A stretch of 64,000 nucleotides of DNA from CAYFVU01 sp964594775 (lineage in GTDB: Bacteria; Spirochaetota; Spirochaetia; DSM-16054; Sediminispirochaetaceae). Where the stretch lies: positions 62,001 through 126,000 of the forward strand of contig CAZQNO010000001.1 in NCBI GenBank assembly GCA_964594775.1, given 5' to 3'. Shown here piece after piece: positions 51,659 to 61,300 of this stretch (position 1 is its first letter; each line of letters begins with the position of its first letter). Under the pieces are notes generated by a model that saw only the letters and a list, made by a program, of their open reading frames with translations, had not been told where the DNA came from and searched no databases. A program made the translations under genes and the position numbers.

Positions 51659-53880
51659 AGATCGAAGGTCTCCCGCACATACCAGCGAATTGCATTCCAG
51701 TCGTCCTCCCGCGGCATGAGGATCCAGGCTCCCTTGGGAAAATCAGCCGAAACCTCTTCCCTGCTTTTTCCCAGCCGGAGGAGATTGCTGTAGGTGGCAT
51801 AGAGGATATTGTCTGTTGTTGGACCGTCGAGAGGCATAACCGGCACCTCATGATACCTGGTAAATATGGAAATCATACGCAGCACGGAGTAGTCCGTCTC
51901 CACATAGGCATAGAGGGTTTTGAAAATTTTTCCGACCTTGTCGACACTTCCGGCGTGGAGACGGTTAATTCTCTCCTTGAGGGCGCCTACGATGAGCTGC
52001 TGTCTGTGGGAACGGTCGTAGTCGTCGGAGGTGTGGCGCGAGCGGGCGATTCTGAGGGTCTCTATTCCACCGAGCCGATAGGTTCCGGCGGGATAGTAAA
52101 GCGTCTTCCACACCCCGTCCTCACGCACCTTGTAGGTCGGATCGATGAGCGCCGTTTCCAGTTCAACTTCTATACCGCCGAGAATATCGATTATTTCGAT
52201 GAAGGCGTACATGTCGACGCTGAGATACCCGTCGATAGGCAGTTCGGTGAGTTCACTCACTATCTTCATGAGGCGCGCCGGGCCGTAGGCCTGATAGTAA
52301 GATGCCAGTTTTCTGTTTCTATAATAGAGATCTCTTGGTATGCTTAGCAGACCTATCCGTTCCTTATCGAAGTGAGCCAGCATGATGGTGTCGGCGTTTT
52401 CTTCATGTACACCGCAGAGGAGTACGAAAAAGCCCTGAAGCTCTCCGACTGATGAATCTATCCATGTCGAATACTCTTCGGGAAGGCTTTGGTCTCCGTT
52501 CGCCTCATCCGAATAGGTAAAGCCGATCCCCTCGTCAAGACGCGCGAGGGAGCTTATCATTACCTCTTCCGAATCGACGAGATATATCTTTCCGTTCTTC
52601 TTGAGCACGGCGAATGAACCGAGCCGGTTTTTTCTCGTCTTTTCTCCGTTCTGCTCGACCTCTGCGGTAGACACGAGATCGAAGTAGAGGTGATCGTTTC
52701 CTTCTCTCGGCTCGGTCCGTAAAGACAGGCCTCTCTGCGCGAGAAAAGCCTCGAATGCCTCATCCTCCGCCATCTTTTTTATACGGCTTTGGGACCGGGC
52801 TACGGCTTTCTCCTCCGTTGTTCTTCCGTCTATGGTCAAGAGTCTCTTTTTTAATCCGCGTTTACATTCTTCTGCGTCGGAGTACGCGTGCCGACCTTTT
52901 TCATCGATGAGGTAGAGTTCACCGGTCTGTGCATCGATCCCGGCGAGAACTTTTTCACCGGAGACCGTATGGGCAATTTCCCATTGCGGGCCGTAGCTAT
53001 GCGTGTTTCCCGATTCTTCGCCGGTCCTAAGGTGCAGACTCTTTTCCCGGTATATCGTGCGAAGCTCTTGGCTGTCAATGAATCTGCGCATGGCGTTTTG
53101 CCGTTCGCCGAGCAGTTTGCGCTGTTTTTCCGCCTCTTCTATCCCTTTTCGTATGGCCTCGATCATGGTATCGATATCCTCTTCTGCAAACAGATACGCA
53201 TCGGCGGATAATTCGATTTTCGTTTCGTTTTTCCGTTGATCTCTGAGGCGTATTCTGTAGGTGTTTTCGGAAGATTTCGCCGCACGAAGCAGAAAACTCC
53301 GCAGCTCGTAGGTACCGTATTTCCTGTGGGTCTTCGGTACTATTTCCCATTCGAGATTCCCTCTTTTCTGCAGACGGAGGCCGTAGCTGCTCAGAAGTTC
53401 GAAAATCCGCCCTTTCTCTCGAAAGGCTTCGGCTATGCTCCGCTGCACCAAACGATTCTCTTCCGCCATATCCATGCGTTCGACCGCTTGAAAGAAGAGG
53501 CTTTCGTCCATACCGGGCTCAATGCTCGAGGCAGATTCATCGCCGGTGTTTTCTTCCGCCGTTCTTTCAAAGGGATCCTCTTTCAGACCGTATCCTCCTC
53601 CCGATAGGTTGAGCAGGTGGCGAATTTCCTCCAAATCATCGGCCATCATGCTGCTGCCGGCGTAGAGCGATTTGAGCACCTCATTGTTCTTTTCGACCTC
53701 GGTAAAAATACCGGATTCCATGCGGGATAAGCGCTTTTCGACGGAGCTAATTTTATTATCGAGAAGAAACAAGGCACCGGTAATCGTGAGGGCAAGAACC
53801 GCGCCGGCGATGAGACTCGCTGCTATCTTTTTTCTGTTTTCTCTCTCTCCGCCGGTTTTTCCATCCTTGAAACCGCTCAT
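51655..53880 (-). CDS. LytR-CpsA-Psr (LCP) domain membrane protein with a large N-terminal region
   Basis: The 741-residue protein has one membrane helix near the N-terminus (about 20-42), a coiled-coil and Glu-rich stretch, a region of about 400 residues of unknown fold, and a C-terminal LCP domain from about residue 480: GFFVLLCGVHEENADTIMLAHF, IGLLSIPRDLYY, VDMYAFIEIIDILGGIEVE, YRLGGIETLRIARSRHTSDDYDRSHRQQ. LCP proteins transfer polymers onto the wall or lipid carriers. I chose ATG at 53880 because AAAGGAG lies 10 bases upstream; the frame runs 21 codons further into the AICAR transformylase gene. Confidence 0.86.
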   Translation of the reverse strand: MSGFKDGKTGGERENRKKIAASLIAGAVLALTITGALFLLDNKISSVEKRLSRMESGIFTEVEKNNEVLKSLYAGSSMMADDLEEIRHLLNLSGGGYGLKEDPFERTAEENTGDESASSIEPGMDESLFFQAVERMDMAEENRLVQRSIAEAFREKGRIFELLSSYGLRLQKRGNLEWEIVPKTHRKYGTYELRSFLLRAAKSSENTYRIRLRDQRKNETKIELSADAYLFAEEDIDTMIEAIRKGIEEAEKQRKLLGERQNAMRRFIDSQELRTIYREKSLHLRTGEESGNTHSYGPQWEIAHTVSGEKVLAGIDAQTGELYLIDEKGRHAYSDAEECKRGLKKRLLTIDGRTTEEKAVARSQSRIKKMAEDEAFEAFLAQRGLSLRTEPREGNDHLYFDLVSTAEVEQNGEKTRKNRLGSFAVLKKNGKIYLVDSEEVMISSLARLDEGIGFTYSDEANGDQSLPEEYSTWIDSSVGELQGFFVLLCGVHEENADTIMLAHFDKERIGLLSIPRDLYYRNRKLASYYQAYGPARLMKIVSELTELPIDGYLSVDMYAFIEIIDILGGIEVELETALIDPTYKVREDGVWKTLYYPAGTYRLGGIETLRIARSRHTSDDYDRSHRQQLIVGALKERINRLHAGSVDKVGKIFKTLYAYVETDYSVLRMISIFTRYHEVPVMPLDGPTTDNILYATYSNLLRLGKSREEVSADFPKGAWILMPREDDWNAIRWYVRETFDL

Positions 53881-53899
53881 CGATCTTGTACTCCTTTTT

Positions 53900-55057
53900 T
53901 TAATGAGAGAAACTGCGCTCGCCGGTAAAAACCATCGCCGCACCGTATTCGTTGCACGCCTCGATAACTTCCCAGTCCCGTACGGAGCCCCCCGGCTGAA
54001 TGACAGCCGTGACCCCGGCTTTGAGACCTGTTTCGACTCCGTCTCTGAAGGGGAAAAATCCGTCGGAGACCATGACCGCGCCCGCTAAACCCGTTTCGCT
54101 CCTTTCGAGAGCCTTGTCCCTCGCTATGCGTGCCACTCCCACCCTATCCTGCTCTCCAGTGCCGATACCCACGGTGGTTTTATTTTTTACGTAGAGCACC
54201 GAATTGCTCGTAACTCCCGTTTCCACCCTCCAGCCGAAGAGAAGATCTTCGAGTTCTCGTTCGTCGGGTTTTCGCCGGCAGGCATAGCTTTTTCCCTCAT
54301 GTACCGCCTTTGCCGGAAGTAAGTCATCGGGCTCTATGATCTTCGTTTCATGCGAGCGCTGCAGAATGAGACCGCCGTCCATGAGGGAATCAATATCGAG
54401 ATAGGGGCTGAACCTATAGCGGGAGAGTTCATCGATCCTCCCGATTTTTAGCACGCGCAGATTCTTTCGCTTAGAAAGAATTTCGAGCGCTCCGGCGGCA
54501 TAGTCCGGAGCTGCGATGATTTCGGTATATCGAGAGGCTATTTCCTCGGCCGTCTGTCTATCTATCTCCCGGTTGCAGACGACGGCCCCGCCGAAGGCGG
54601 CAACGGAATCCGCCTCAAAAGCGGAGAGATAACTTTCTATAAGCTCGCTCTTCTGCGACACGCCGCAGGGATTATTGTGTTTCACTATGACGCAGGCCGG
54701 TTCATCGTGAAGATACTTGAGAATGCCGAGGGCAGAATCTACGTCGGTGATATTTATCTTTCCCGGGTGCTTGCCGGCATGAAGAAGCTCCGCCTCGGTG
54801 AGAAGGCCCCGGTCCGGCTCGATGTATGCTATTGCGCCGATAACGAGGTTTCCATTGAGCAGGCGATAGAGTGCCGCTTCCTGGTGAGGATTCTCTCCGT
54901 AACGGAGTCCCCGTTTTTCTCCGTCCACCGTCCACTCGACCTTCTCATAATACAGCTCGGTGTCGAAGGAATCTTCGCCTAAGGATATTCGCAGACGCCG
55001 TGGAAAGGGGTCCTCTCTGCGGCTGCGGTACGGTGTTCTGAGAGACTTCGCGTTCAT
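53900..55057 (-). CDS. stand-alone AICAR transformylase (PurH-like, no IMP cyclohydrolase domain)
   Basis: The 385-residue protein corresponds to the C-terminal transformylase domain of PurH: LRYGENPHQEAALYRL, KHNNPCGVSQ, AFGGAVVCNREID, SNSVLYVKNKTTVGIGTGEQDRV, AVMVSDGFFPFRDGVE, and AVIQPGGSVRD. It moves a formyl group from 10-formyl-THF to AICAR. Bifunctional PurH is about 510-530 residues; the N-terminal IMP cyclohydrolase domain is absent, so ring closure must be made elsewhere. The gene follows folD, which makes the formyl donor, by 6 bases. Confidence 0.9.
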   Translation of the reverse strand: MNAKSLRTPYRSRREDPFPRRLRISLGEDSFDTELYYEKVEWTVDGEKRGLRYGENPHQEAALYRLLNGNLVIGAIAYIEPDRGLLTEAELLHAGKHPGKINITDVDSALGILKYLHDEPACVIVKHNNPCGVSQKSELIESYLSAFEADSVAAFGGAVVCNREIDRQTAEEIASRYTEIIAAPDYAAGALEILSKRKNLRVLKIGRIDELSRYRFSPYLDIDSLMDGGLILQRSHETKIIEPDDLLPAKAVHEGKSYACRRKPDERELEDLLFGWRVETGVTSNSVLYVKNKTTVGIGTGEQDRVGVARIARDKALERSETGLAGAVMVSDGFFPFRDGVETGLKAGVTAVIQPGGSVRDWEVIEACNEYGAAMVFTGERSFSH

Positions 55058-55063
55058 TCGTGC

Positions 55064-55948
55064 CTATCTGCCGGAATGCCTTCTTGCCGATTCCAGGGTA
55101 TTGTAGAGCAGCATGGTGATGGTCATAGGGCCTACTCCACCGGGGACCGGAGTTATTTTCGACGCCTTTTCCTTTACCTCTTCGAAGGCAACGTCACCGA
55201 CGAGTCTGTAGCCCTTCTTTTTAGAGGCGTCTTCAACCCGGTTTACCCCCACGTCGATGACAACTGCTCCTTCCTTGACCATGTCGGCGCCAATCATCTC
55301 CGGCCTGCCGGCCGCCGCGATGAGGATATCCCCCTGTTTGGTCAACTCCGCCATGTTCTTCGTCGCGGAGTGGCATACCGTAACGGTGGCATTTCTTCCC
55401 TCGACCTTCTGCAAAAGCAGATTTGCCAATGGTTTTCCTACAATATTACTCCTGCCGACGATAACCGCGTGAGCACCCTTTACTTCAACACCGGAGCGGT
55501 TAAGGATCTGCACTACTCCATGGGGAGTACAGGGCAGGTAGGCATCCTGTCCGAGCATCATCTTTCCCACATTGCAGGGGTGAAAACCGTCAACGTCCTT
55601 CTCCGGATTTATTCGCAGAAGCAGCTTTTCCTCGTCGATATGGTCGGGAAGCGGAAGCTGAACGAGGATACCGTGGATCTTCGGATCATCGTTCATGCGA
55701 TCGATCATGGCCAGCAGTGTATCTTCTGTGGTATCCGCCGGAAGCTTATTGTCGTCGGAGTATATTCCCGCTTTTTCGCAGGCACGCTCTTTTGCCCGTA
55801 CATAGGAGGCGCTTGCCGGGTCTTCTCCCACGAGGATTACCCCGAGTCCGGGAGTAACGCCGTCCTTCGAAAGTTTTTCGACTTCTTCGCGGATCTCTTC
55901 GCGCATTGTCTGAGCGATTTCTTTTCCGTCAATGATTTTTGCAGCCAT
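55064..55948 (-). CDS. folD: methylenetetrahydrofolate dehydrogenase / methenyl-THF cyclohydrolase FolD
   Basis: FolD converts 5,10-methylene-THF to 10-formyl-THF via methenyl-THF. The 294-residue protein has YVRAKERACEKAG with the catalytic Tyr and Lys, GILVQLPLPDHI, DVDGFHPCNVGKM, the nucleotide-binding VIVGRSNIVGKPLANLL, and PVPGGVGPMTITMLL. It is the first gene of the folD-AICAR transformylase-LCP-miaB-SPOR run. A GGAGGAA site precedes the ATG and a hairpin lies in its leader. Confidence 0.97.
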   Translation of the reverse strand: MAAKIIDGKEIAQTMREEIREEVEKLSKDGVTPGLGVILVGEDPASASYVRAKERACEKAGIYSDDNKLPADTTEDTLLAMIDRMNDDPKIHGILVQLPLPDHIDEEKLLLRINPEKDVDGFHPCNVGKMMLGQDAYLPCTPHGVVQILNRSGVEVKGAHAVIVGRSNIVGKPLANLLLQKVEGRNATVTVCHSATKNMAELTKQGDILIAAAGRPEMIGADMVKEGAVVIDVGVNRVEDASKKKGYRLVGDVAFEEVKEKASKITPVPGGVGPMTITMLLYNTLESARRHSGR

Positions 55949-55969
55949 GCGGTTCCTCCATATTAACTA

Positions 55970-56006
55970 TTTGAGTAGCTACGTCTACTCCAAATGCAAA
56001 GTTATA
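55970..56006 (-). promoter_or_regulatory. folD extended -10 promoter and leader hairpin
   Basis: On minus an extended -10, TGG-TATAAC, lies at 56001-56006 (hexamer), with no good -35. The transcript would begin at about 55994, exactly where an inverted repeat starts: TTTGGAGTAG pairs with CTACTCAAA around a six-base loop (55970-55994, one bulge). The hairpin lies 15-20 bases before the GGAGGAA site. Confidence 0.45.
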
Positions 56007-56255
56007 CCAGCCCATTTTTATTCTACTATCAATAAGATTTGTCGTCTCGCATATTGTAACTGCTTAAAAGGGTAAGTTCAATAATTGTAGTGGTCCCTTT
56101 TATCTCTAAAATATCTTTCTTATACATTCTTACTGGTCCACTTGTTTTTATGGGCGGTATAACATGCCACTTTACGTTCGTTGCAGTATAGTAAAAAACG
56201 CTGACATGTTACACCCTCCCCTTCGCCTCGGCATGCGGCTTTTCTTTTCGCCTAG

Positions 56256-56284
56256 TTGATAAAGGAAAATACAAGTGCTACTAT
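56256..56284 (+). promoter_or_regulatory. promoter of the barrel-like protein gene
   Basis: TTGATA (56256-56261) and TACTAT (56279-56284) are 17 bases apart. The leader of about 60 bases carries a GC hairpin CGCGCC-GTTTT-GGCGCG at 56312-56328. Confidence 0.65.
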
Positions 56285-56353
56285 TGTCAGTGCGGTCTGT
56301 TATTGGCCGCCCGCGCCGTTTTGGCGCGAAAACTGAAGAAAATTAGGATTAGT

Positions 56354-57169
56354 ATGCGCACTACATCTATACTCTTTCTGTTTCTCGTGTGTTTCTTAGT
56401 GTCTCAAGCCCTTTTTGCCCAGGAAGATGCTCAATCAGACGGAAGCGTCTCGTCCGGCGAATCTACAGGGCAGACAGAGACGGACGGAGAGGCTTCCGAT
56501 TCGGGAACTTCCGCCGAAGAAGATGCTGATGAGGGCGGAAAAGCGGCTGCAAAACAGGATGAGGACGAGGAGGACAGGCAAACGGTCTTGCCCGACGAAG
56601 ATGCTGCCCCGGAGGGGGATGAGGAAGGCTTTATAGAACCCTACGGTCTTGGCAGTCAGCTCTTTACCATCGATTTAGGGCTTTTCCGGCCCCTTTTCTT
56701 CCATTTTCCCGGCGCCGACTCCGTCGACGATCTGAATAAATTCGAATCCGCCTTCGGTCAGATGACTCTTGGCGGGACCGGTTCTCTTGCCTGGGGAAGC
56801 TATCTAACTCCACGCCTCGCCCTTGGCGTCGAATTAGCGGGGAGTTTTTCCTTCTCACCGAACGGATACGTGCACAGTCTCATCCCCATTACCATGCGGA
56901 TAGAGTATCTGTTTAGAAAGGGAAGCTTCGAATTTCCTCTCCACGTAAACACCGGTGTCGTCTTTAATAAATTCCGTGAACAACTCTACTTCGGCCCCAT
57001 TGTAATCCCCGGGATTACCGCCTATTACAACGTCAACGCCGAGTGGGGATTGGGTCTCTCCCTCGACTACTGGTGGGTCCCGGAGATCTACTTCGGCGAC
57101 AGAGCCGATCAGACGGGTTTCGGCAGCATGCTCGATATCAGCTTCTCGGCACGATATCACTTTTCCTGA
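56354..57169 (+). CDS. probable outer-membrane beta-barrel protein with an acidic N-terminal segment
   Basis: The 271-residue protein has a signal peptide (MRTTSILFLFLVCFLVSQALFAQ), then about 75 residues rich in Asp, Glu, Gly and Ser with no fold, then alternating amphipathic strands up to the end (GSLAWGSYLTPRLALGVELAGSF, FPLHVNTGVVFNKF, WGLGLSLDYWWVPEIYFG, SMLDISFSARYHFS) as in small eight-stranded barrels. Function unknown; it may be spirochaetal. The ATG at 56354 is chosen over an upstream TTG because of the signal peptide and an AGGATTAGT site. Confidence 0.78.
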   Translation: MRTTSILFLFLVCFLVSQALFAQEDAQSDGSVSSGESTGQTETDGEASDSGTSAEEDADEGGKAAAKQDEDEEDRQTVLPDEDAAPEGDEEGFIEPYGLGSQLFTIDLGLFRPLFFHFPGADSVDDLNKFESAFGQMTLGGTGSLAWGSYLTPRLALGVELAGSFSFSPNGYVHSLIPITMRIEYLFRKGSFEFPLHVNTGVVFNKFREQLYFGPIVIPGITAYYNVNAEWGLGLSLDYWWVPEIYFGDRADQTGFGSMLDISFSARYHFS

Positions 57170-57188
57170 GGAATTGAGGAATATTTAG

Positions 57189-58313
57189 ATGCACGTAAAA
57201 CAAGAAATGCAACATACAGCGGTTATTCTCACGGTCTTTGCCCTGTTTTCTGCGATTTTTCCCTTCACTTCCTGCAACAAAGACGGGATCGGCATATTTT
57301 ACATGGCCGCCACAGAGGTCAAGCAGAACAGCTCGGCAATTTCCGAGCTTCCCATCCAGCAGGTCGTTGAAGACGGCGGAACCGTCTATATACGCACCGG
57401 TCTCTCCGTGTGGAGAGGGTCTAGCAGCGGCAGCTGGTCGAAGATCCGCAACGGGAAAGTCGGTTCTATTGCGCCGCTCAATGGAGGGGGAATCGCGGCG
57501 GTCTTGATAAACGACGCGGACAATCCCACCGCATCGAAGATACTCACCTACAGCGGCGGGACTTGGGCATCTGCAGCAGGTTTCGCCTACAGCAACGATT
57601 CTCACATCGTCGCCGACGGCGCCGGCTACTACATCAGCGAGATTACCGATAAGGCCACGGGAGGGAATACGTATTCAATTTACATAAGTCCTGATCTTTC
57701 CACATCCTATGGCCCTGTTGCCGGTGAAGGAGAGGCGGTAATCGGGGCTTCTGCGACGGCCGCATTTACCGACGCTTTTTATGTCATTACTAAAGGCAGC
57801 GTGTACGGCGACACTACGATTGCCGATGCGAGCTTCAAAGATACCACTCCGAGCATAAGCGCCTCCGGGAATTTTTCGGCCGTCGCCTACGGGTCGAATG
57901 ACGATCCCGAAGATTTTCTCATGGTCGGTACCGACGACGGTGAAATTTTTTATTGCGACGCTACGACTGAGACATGGACTAAAGCCGGCGAGGTCGACGA
58001 GGCAGTCCTGAGCATGGATGTGATTCAAGATATAGACGGAGGAAGCGACGACTATCTCATCGTCGGCGTGGAAGACGGCGGCTACTACGAGGTAAACATG
58101 AACGGCTGGTCGATTTCCGCGCCCAACGCCACCGCAGATGCCTCCGGTGCCTCCGAGTTTGCGGCAAAGTATCCCGACCTTGCCTACAGCAGCGTCATGG
58201 ACGTTGAAGCCGATTCAACCACCGCAGGCGTCTTCTACCTGGCCACCGCCGGCGACGACAGAAGCAGAGGCCTCTGGAAGCGCAATACCGACGGCTCCTT
58301 CGAGAAGCTCTAA
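57189..58313 (+). CDS. lipoprotein with a beta-propeller-like repeat pattern
   Basis: The 374-residue protein has a lipoprotein signal (lipidated Cys at 29 in FPFTSCNKDG) and then repeats with Gly/Asp turns and Trp or aromatic residues: GGTVYIRTGLSVWRGSSSGSW, SKILTYSGGTWASAAG, DFLMVGTDDGEIFYCDATTETW, DYLIVGVEDGGYYEVNMNGW, GVFYLATAGDDRSRGLW. This suggests a propeller. Ser, Thr, Ala and Asp are abundant, as in surface proteins. GAGGAAT precedes the start; it follows the barrel gene by 19 bases and probably works with it at the envelope. Confidence 0.75.
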   Translation: MHVKQEMQHTAVILTVFALFSAIFPFTSCNKDGIGIFYMAATEVKQNSSAISELPIQQVVEDGGTVYIRTGLSVWRGSSSGSWSKIRNGKVGSIAPLNGGGIAAVLINDADNPTASKILTYSGGTWASAAGFAYSNDSHIVADGAGYYISEITDKATGGNTYSIYISPDLSTSYGPVAGEGEAVIGASATAAFTDAFYVITKGSVYGDTTIADASFKDTTPSISASGNFSAVAYGSNDDPEDFLMVGTDDGEIFYCDATTETWTKAGEVDEAVLSMDVIQDIDGGSDDYLIVGVEDGGYYEVNMNGWSISAPNATADASGASEFAAKYPDLAYSSVMDVEADSTTAGVFYLATAGDDRSRGLWKRNTDGSFEKL

Positions 58314-58322
58314 ACGTTCGCT

Positions 58323-61300
58323 TTAGCTATCCGGACCGGCTTTCTCCTGCACCCCGTATCCCTGCAGGTTCCGGTCCCTCAGACCGAATTCACCCGTTCC
58401 CGGGTCTACAAAGAGTCCACCGATAGGATATTCCAGGTTCCCCTTGTGTGGGTTCTTTATATCGTAGGGAGGACGCACCTTCTCCAGGTCTTCCACATCT
58501 AGTCTCTTTTCACCGGAGGGAAGGATAAGCACTGTGGACATTCCCGAGAAGATATTCTCGGTAAGCTCTGCCGTAGAAGTGTCCAGCAGATTAATTGCAC
58601 TGCCGTTCTCCAAACCATCTGTGCCGTTTGCACCGGCGTACGCAATGACACTGCGGTTCAATCGCAGCTCCGCTCCTTCATTCAGAGAAAAGGCGCGAAA
58701 AATCGAGTCGGCAGCACCAAAGGAGAAGGTGGAATTGCGGAATTCCGCCCTCCCCCCGTTCATCTCCAGCCCCTTGAGCTCTTCACCCCGTTCTGCCGTT
58801 AAGAGGCAGTTTTCCATGCGCAGAGACGACCGGTCAGATCGCAAAAGGTAGAAAAACTCGGAGAAGCTTCCGGCGCTCAGGCGGCAGTCCTCTGCTTTTA
58901 CGCTCCCTCCCCGTGTCGAAAGAGCCACTCCTCCTACCCCGCCGGGCAGTTCTATCCGCGTACGACGGATATCGACCTTTGCACTCTCCGAAGCGACGGC
59001 GACGCTTAGGCGGGTCCCCCTCTCTCCCCTAATGAGGGAATCTTCGATATAGAGCTCTCCCCCCTCTATGTGCAGCGCTTCGGCCCTTGAAGACCCCTTA
59101 CCGGCGGAAACCTCAGATTTTAGGAGAGCTATTGAGGAGTTCCTTGCTAAAATTGAAGAGGTGTCGACCCCCCGCCCCGGGTGCAGTGACCCGTCTTCAA
59201 TTTTGATCTTACACCGCAGCGCGGTGAGAAAGGTAATACTCCCGCCGTCGTCTCCGCCGACGATTTCACTGCTGCGAAGGGAAAAATCTGCATCCTCGAG
59301 AGAAAAAACGCTAGCGTTTCGCACCGGCCCAAGCTCGACTCGTGAATCGAGGATCTCTATGCTGCCGTATTTCGCCCGCAGCAGCGGCGCGTTGGTGCCG
59401 GCGGTATGCACGAGCAACACCTCTCTTAGCGTAATCTTCGCTCCCCGGCCCTCCTGGCTGAGTACGGAACCTTCGATATCGGAGTTGGTGAGGGTAAGTC
59501 CCTCCAGCGTGATTCGACCGTTATTGCTCGAAACGAGCGCCTCACTTTTGGGATATCTCGCATCCCCTACGCTCAAAAGAGTCTCACCTCCCTCGTATTC
59601 CCAGCTCTGAGGAGAGAATCCGCCCTTTATGGTGAGCTCTCTTCTTTCCAGTTGTAGTGGTTCGCGCAGTCCGTAGGTCCCGGAGGCAAGATATATGGTG
59701 CTCCTTTCGGAAACTTCAGCCTCGTACAGGGCCCTGTCTATCGACCTGAAGGGCCGCCCCCGGCTGCCGTCGAAGGAGTCCTTACCGAAGGAGGAGACAT
59801 ATATGCCCGCCCGGTCTACCGTACAGACGACTTTTTCCGTCGAACTGCGATTTCCCGCAGCATCTATGCTGTAGCTGTAGAGCGCATAGGTATCGATCTT
59901 TCCCGGTGCGGTTTCAAGACGCAGTTCATTCTCCGCACGAGCGAAATCTCCCGTCTGTTTCCCGTTTTTTTCCAGTCTATAGAAAACCTCCGCACCCTCT
60001 TCGGCATCGAATCGAACCGCAGGAGCACCGGTGTAATAGGCATTGTGTTTTATGCCGATGATTTTCGGCGGAAGGGGAGCCGCTTTGTCGATCCGCACCC
60101 TGTACGTTTTTACCCGACTCCCGATACCGCTCTCCTCATCGAAGCGTCCCACCGAGAGCACGTAACCTGTCTCGCGGCCCTCGGGTGCGTCTAAAATTAG
60201 CCCGTTTTTCAATTCAGGAGAGAATACATCGATTTCGTGTACCGCTTCGAAGTCTTTCTCCCTCTTTGGGTCGAAGCGGTTGAGTTCGTAACGAAGCTTC
60301 TCGGTCGTGCGTAGTTTTATATCGTTTCTGTAGACACCGCCGTCCTCGATTCCCAAAAGAGCGCCTCCCTCACCAGCCGTTCGGCCGATGATCGTATGGG
60401 CCGTTTCGCTCTCCAATCCGCTCTCACTCACCGTTTTAGCGTAAACGGTAGTACTCTCCATTGCTCTAAGGTCGAGACTCACGGGACCCTTGTAGGCGAT
60501 CGCGGCATCGGGACTAAAGCCGTAGAAAAAGCGTCCACAGCTTTTTTCCGTGCTCAGTCTAAGGAGGTATCTCGCATCGCCCTCTCTGCTGAGAGAAATA
60601 GCCGGCGCTTCTATTCTTCTGTCGTCGATTGCGAAATATATGCGGCCGATTTCTTCGCTGAGTCTTCCTCTCGAGTCCATCGCTCGGTAGCGGATGATGA
60701 TTTCGCTGAGCCTTCCCTCTTTCGGCCGCAGGGTGATGGGCGGCTCGAATGCCGGTGAGTCTTTATCCGGCACCCGCGGTTCGGTAGAATCGAGGGAAAT
60801 TTCGTAGACTAATCTCGTTTCATCTGCGATGCTCTCCGGATCCGACAGTTCGAGAGTAACCGCCTCGCCGGCTAATCCGTTTGCCGGCATTCCGGTAAGC
60901 GGGGGAAGTGCGTGAACTCTGCGGTCTATAACACAGCTCACGGGTCCCACAGGTGATGAATAGTTACCCACCTTGTCTAGTGCGGCGGCATAGAGGTGAT
61001 ACTCTTTGCGTTCACCTTTTTCCGGGCCTACGATCATTGGTCCGACCAGCGGCCTGCCCCTACGGCGAATATCTTCGGGTTTCACCTGCGAAGTCTCTTC
61101 GTCACCGGAGAGCACGAGAAGCCATACCTCCTCGCCCTCTTCCCTCTGTTGCGGGGGTATTTCGATGGGGAGAGAGTATTTCGGCCCATCGGCGGGGAGC
61201 TCAAGGCTCGGTGCCTGCGGCGCGCGCCGGTCAATGGTAAAGGAACGTGTCTTTACCTCACTCCACTTACCGCCGGCGCTGAGCCTTACCCTGGCCGCAA

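Larger units (their letters stand above)
55949..56353. other. 405-base AT-rich intergenic stretch with inverted repeats
   Basis: No protein gene is supported here. It contains the folD promoter (minus), AAAAGGG (56066-56072) with CCCTTTT (56095-56101), an imperfect 11-base inverted repeat GGTATAACATG (56156-56166) with CATGTTACACC (56205-56215), the promoter and leader hairpin of the downstream barrel gene. Base composition is clearly lower in GC than the flanks. A short reading frame before 56300 with a CYYCQCG-like stretch could be a gene remnant but is too short to call. Confidence 0.6.

Noticed and set aside
56156..56215. Inverted repeat considered as an integron attC site
   Set aside because: The arms do not match the RYYYAAC/GTTRRRY core sites, there is no integrase and no row of cassettes, so attC is not supported.
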